From Bacillota bacterium (GTDB lineage: Bacteria > Bacillota > Clostridia > Christensenellales > Aristaeellaceae), in NCBI GenBank assembly GCA_023460055.1, contig JAEWRJ010000147.1:1-15649 (forward strand): 15,649 nt of DNA, given 5' to 3'. Under the pieces are notes generated by a model, which was not told the origin of the DNA, did not search any database, and saw only the letters and a program-made list of their open reading frames with translations. This document shows positions 14,901 through 15,649 of the stretch, in pieces. Made by a program: the position numbers and the translations under genes. The stretch's first letter is position 1, and each line of letters begins with the position of its first letter.

Positions 14901-15649
14901 GTCTGGTTTGAGTTGTGGCGCAAGCCTGTTGTACAGGGGGGCACCCCTGAGAGGGTGCCGGGCGCGGGGCTGAAGCAACTGGACGGTGAGACCACCACGG
15001 CGGTTTGGAACACTCTGCCGGTCACCGATCTGGATGGGAACACCTATACCTACTTTGTCAAAGAGGTAGACCAGAACGGTGGAGACTACGTGCCTGAGGG
15101 CTACGAAAAAACAGAAGATGGCTTGAATGTTGTAAACCGTTCTCTGAAAAAGAAAATCACCTTCTCCAAGACAGCCATCAACGGGACAGAGGAATTGGTT
15201 GGCGCTGGGCTTAGTGTGTATGCGGGAGAAACCGGCACCGGGGTGCCAGTTGATTCGTGGATATCAACAACCACCGCTCATAACTTCCTGCTCGTTGAGG
15301 GCATTTATACCATGGTAGAGACCTCGGCGCCCGCAGGCTTCGTGATTGCTGAGAGCATCACTTTCCGTGTCAATGCTGACGGCAGCGTTGACATCAAACA
15401 GGGAGAAGCGTGGGTGGCGGCCAATAACGCGACGGTGCGTATGAAGGATGCCTACGCTATCAACTTCTCCAAGACAGCGGTCAACGGGACGACAGAGCTG
15501 CCCGGCGCTGAGCTGAAGGTGTACCGGACCGGAGGCGAGCCTCTTGAGTTGGTTGATTCCTGGACATCAACAGCTGTGCAGAAGGTTATCGGCCTTGAGC
15601 CCGGTACCTACATCATGGAAGAAACTTCGGCGCCCGCAGGCTTCGTGGT
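11988..15649 (+). CDS. Giant Cna/SpaA-type surface adhesin, 3'-truncated by window edge
   Basis: An uninterrupted frame of 1220 codons runs off the right edge. Residues 1-27 are a Sec signal peptide ending AHA. Residues 28 to about 180 resemble the Big_8 adhesin N-domain (ITDDNGEPL, AGDEYFLDLP). Five modules of about 120-137 residues resembling the Cna collagen-binding family follow, starting near Lys188, Lys307, Lys440, Lys572 and Lys709, each with a core like GRITWTIEVN. A Gly/Ser linker near 828-850 leads to a SpaA domain (Lys858, Glu909 in YTVKEKAAPHGY), a Cna_B domain (Lys957, YTYFVKEVD) and then SpaA-like repeats. In pilin-type families such Lys, Glu and Asn/Asp form intramolecular isopeptide bonds; here that is inferred. 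The start is fixed by GGAGGG six bases upstream. It is probably wall-anchored, but the C-terminal sorting signal lies outside the window. Divergent from the HTH gene. Confidence 0.9.
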   Translation, partial: MRNWYNRLWSVLLAAILMMGIIPIAHASDLSDKFQLITGVEIIITDDNGEPLAEQPNPVPLDSYFRLKYDFKLPHDAEGSIDAGDEYFLDLPPQIKVAPFAPIDLVYDSVALATWQVVNGPNNRIKLVFTQEASRLSNIKGSFWMNLRFVKDDIGAGGETEIKFDFGGENDGTVNVEFENNDLPAIKKSGYNAGNGRITWTIEVNENSKPLTNLVVKDVLLPGQTYVGSFQITPSSTVTFNNNNGELSWTFTNPNPVTDKRTITFQTMGSVGPNTNKATADYEWAGVPGVIESDPATVIIPIEYLKKSGAYEEDNKRIKWTVDLNPLSLDMGRVTFKDTLPAGLTLNPQSLDMVAYGTTSPVDTKAASVDGQVFTADLGMIAEHKTLTYYTAVDPSQYGANTSSATFTNTAEVDHSGPYGGDGANSSGIGVGVPFSMLDKWAAGYDAATGQITWQLRVNRNRISITNPLITDTIPLDQSYVIGSYNIKAPAPSGLSTPVPSYAAGTGILTIQYTGTTSDVFTIEFKTQIKDKKVWQSNENKIYTNAATLTVTGRDPIPATAEKEINSVVLRKTFGSYNHLTRELSWNIAINENKNSLTSVVVTDYIPAGYEYVSITYGDGSALPAESVTPAGAHPVDAAAYPTGVRVSLGTVSDTVQLKVTTRLTNLDILLNENGQHTVYNRVGVTHTDLPGGKEITVPGNFTTTVANKGHHYTAGNRFIDWVVRINQANLSLSDVKMTDTLQDGLALDLDHIHLYQATLNADGSLTEGAEVAIGPANVKYNAETREFEFIMPVDPVAQPYILRFRTQITGGQRQYSNTINFSGSGKEHTGGSGGVNTSWQGSGQQVEGEVGSISINKTDDVTGEKLQGAVFELYNTMGLLVATATTGEDGTAMLFDRALLNRAYTVKEKAAPHGYTGPAYETIVTLEGTAPGRRYVTLAFTNTRNGGYHTQITASKSWSGLEELDGTRPNVWFELWRKPVVQGGTPERVPGAGLKQLDGETTTAVWNTLPVTDLDGNTYTYFVKEVDQNGGDYVPEGYEKTEDGLNVVNRSLKKKITFSKTAINGTEELVGAGLSVYAGETGTGVPVDSWISTTTAHNFLLVEGIYTMVETSAPAGFVIAESITFRVNADGSVDIKQGEAWVAANNATVRMKDAYAINFSKTAVNGTTELPGAELKVYRTGGEPLELVDSWTSTAVQKVIGLEPGTYIMEETSAPAGFV
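15156..15649 (+). repeat. Tandem 303-bp repeats within the adhesin (second cut by edge)
   Basis: Repeat 1 covers 15156-15458 (residues 1057-1157), repeat 2 starts at 15459. Each begins with I-x-FSKTA-x-NGT-x-EL-x-GA and later has DSW-x-ST and E-TSAPAGFV. The Lys (1061, 1162) and Glu (1111, 1212) pairs are exactly 101 residues apart. A 21-base stretch is identical at 15324-15344 and 15627-15647. Repeat 1 ends VRMKDAY, with Asp where many SpaA domains have the Asn bond acceptor. More copies may follow beyond the window. Confidence 0.9.

Noticed and set aside
1..15649. tRNA or rRNA genes, CRISPR arrays, insertion sequences, attachment sites
   Set aside because: No cloverleaf, rRNA core words, spaced direct repeats, transposase motifs or terminal inverted repeats were seen.

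Overview
The window looks like chromosome of a fairly GC-rich anaerobic Firmicute (Clostridia, possibly Christensenellales or Oscillospirales). Support comes from family content: a fused IspD-IspF, a YjgR/HerA-type ATPase, a clostridial-type 6-phosphofructokinase with a GGNG/PKTIDND active site, a DUF3798 binding protein and a Cna/SpaA-type surface adhesin. Shine-Dalgarno sites are strong (AGGAGG-like) and GTG starts are common. The taxon is an inference; there is no rRNA or tRNA to anchor it.

Bases 1-3909 are housekeeping. They hold the 3' part of ispDF (isoprenoid precursors), a HerA-like P-loop ATPase of unclear role with a Pro/Gln-rich tail, and pfkA, which ends at a good intrinsic terminator. 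Bases 3910-4174 form a regulatory region with a perfect GTTAGC-N4-GCTAAC palindrome and a strong TTGACA/TAAAAT promoter. Bases 4175-10170 are a four-gene ABC importer operon: a secreted DUF3798 binding protein, an RbsA/BmpA-like double ATPase, and two BPD_transp_2 permeases, the first carrying a large extracytoplasmic insert. A terminator hairpin lies between the binding protein and the ATPase gene, and a bidirectional terminator (10249-10300) closes the operon. The substrate is unknown.

On the minus strand, 10338-11738 encodes an HTH protein with an unrecognised 400-residue C-terminal part. It converges on the importer operon and diverges from the next gene. From 11988 to the right edge there is a single uninterrupted frame of 1220 codons. 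It encodes the N-terminal part of a giant secreted adhesin: signal peptide, a Big_8-like N-domain, five collagen-binding-like modules, one SpaA, one Cna_B, then nearly identical 101-residue SpaA-like repeats. The gene runs off the window, so the cell-wall anchor is not seen.

The most interesting parts are the DUF3798 importer with its unusual permease, the uncharacterised HTH regulator between importer and adhesin, and an 8-mer (GTTAGCAT) that overlaps the predicted -35 boxes of both the importer region and the regulator gene. That shared element suggests, but does not prove, that the regulator controls itself and the importer.
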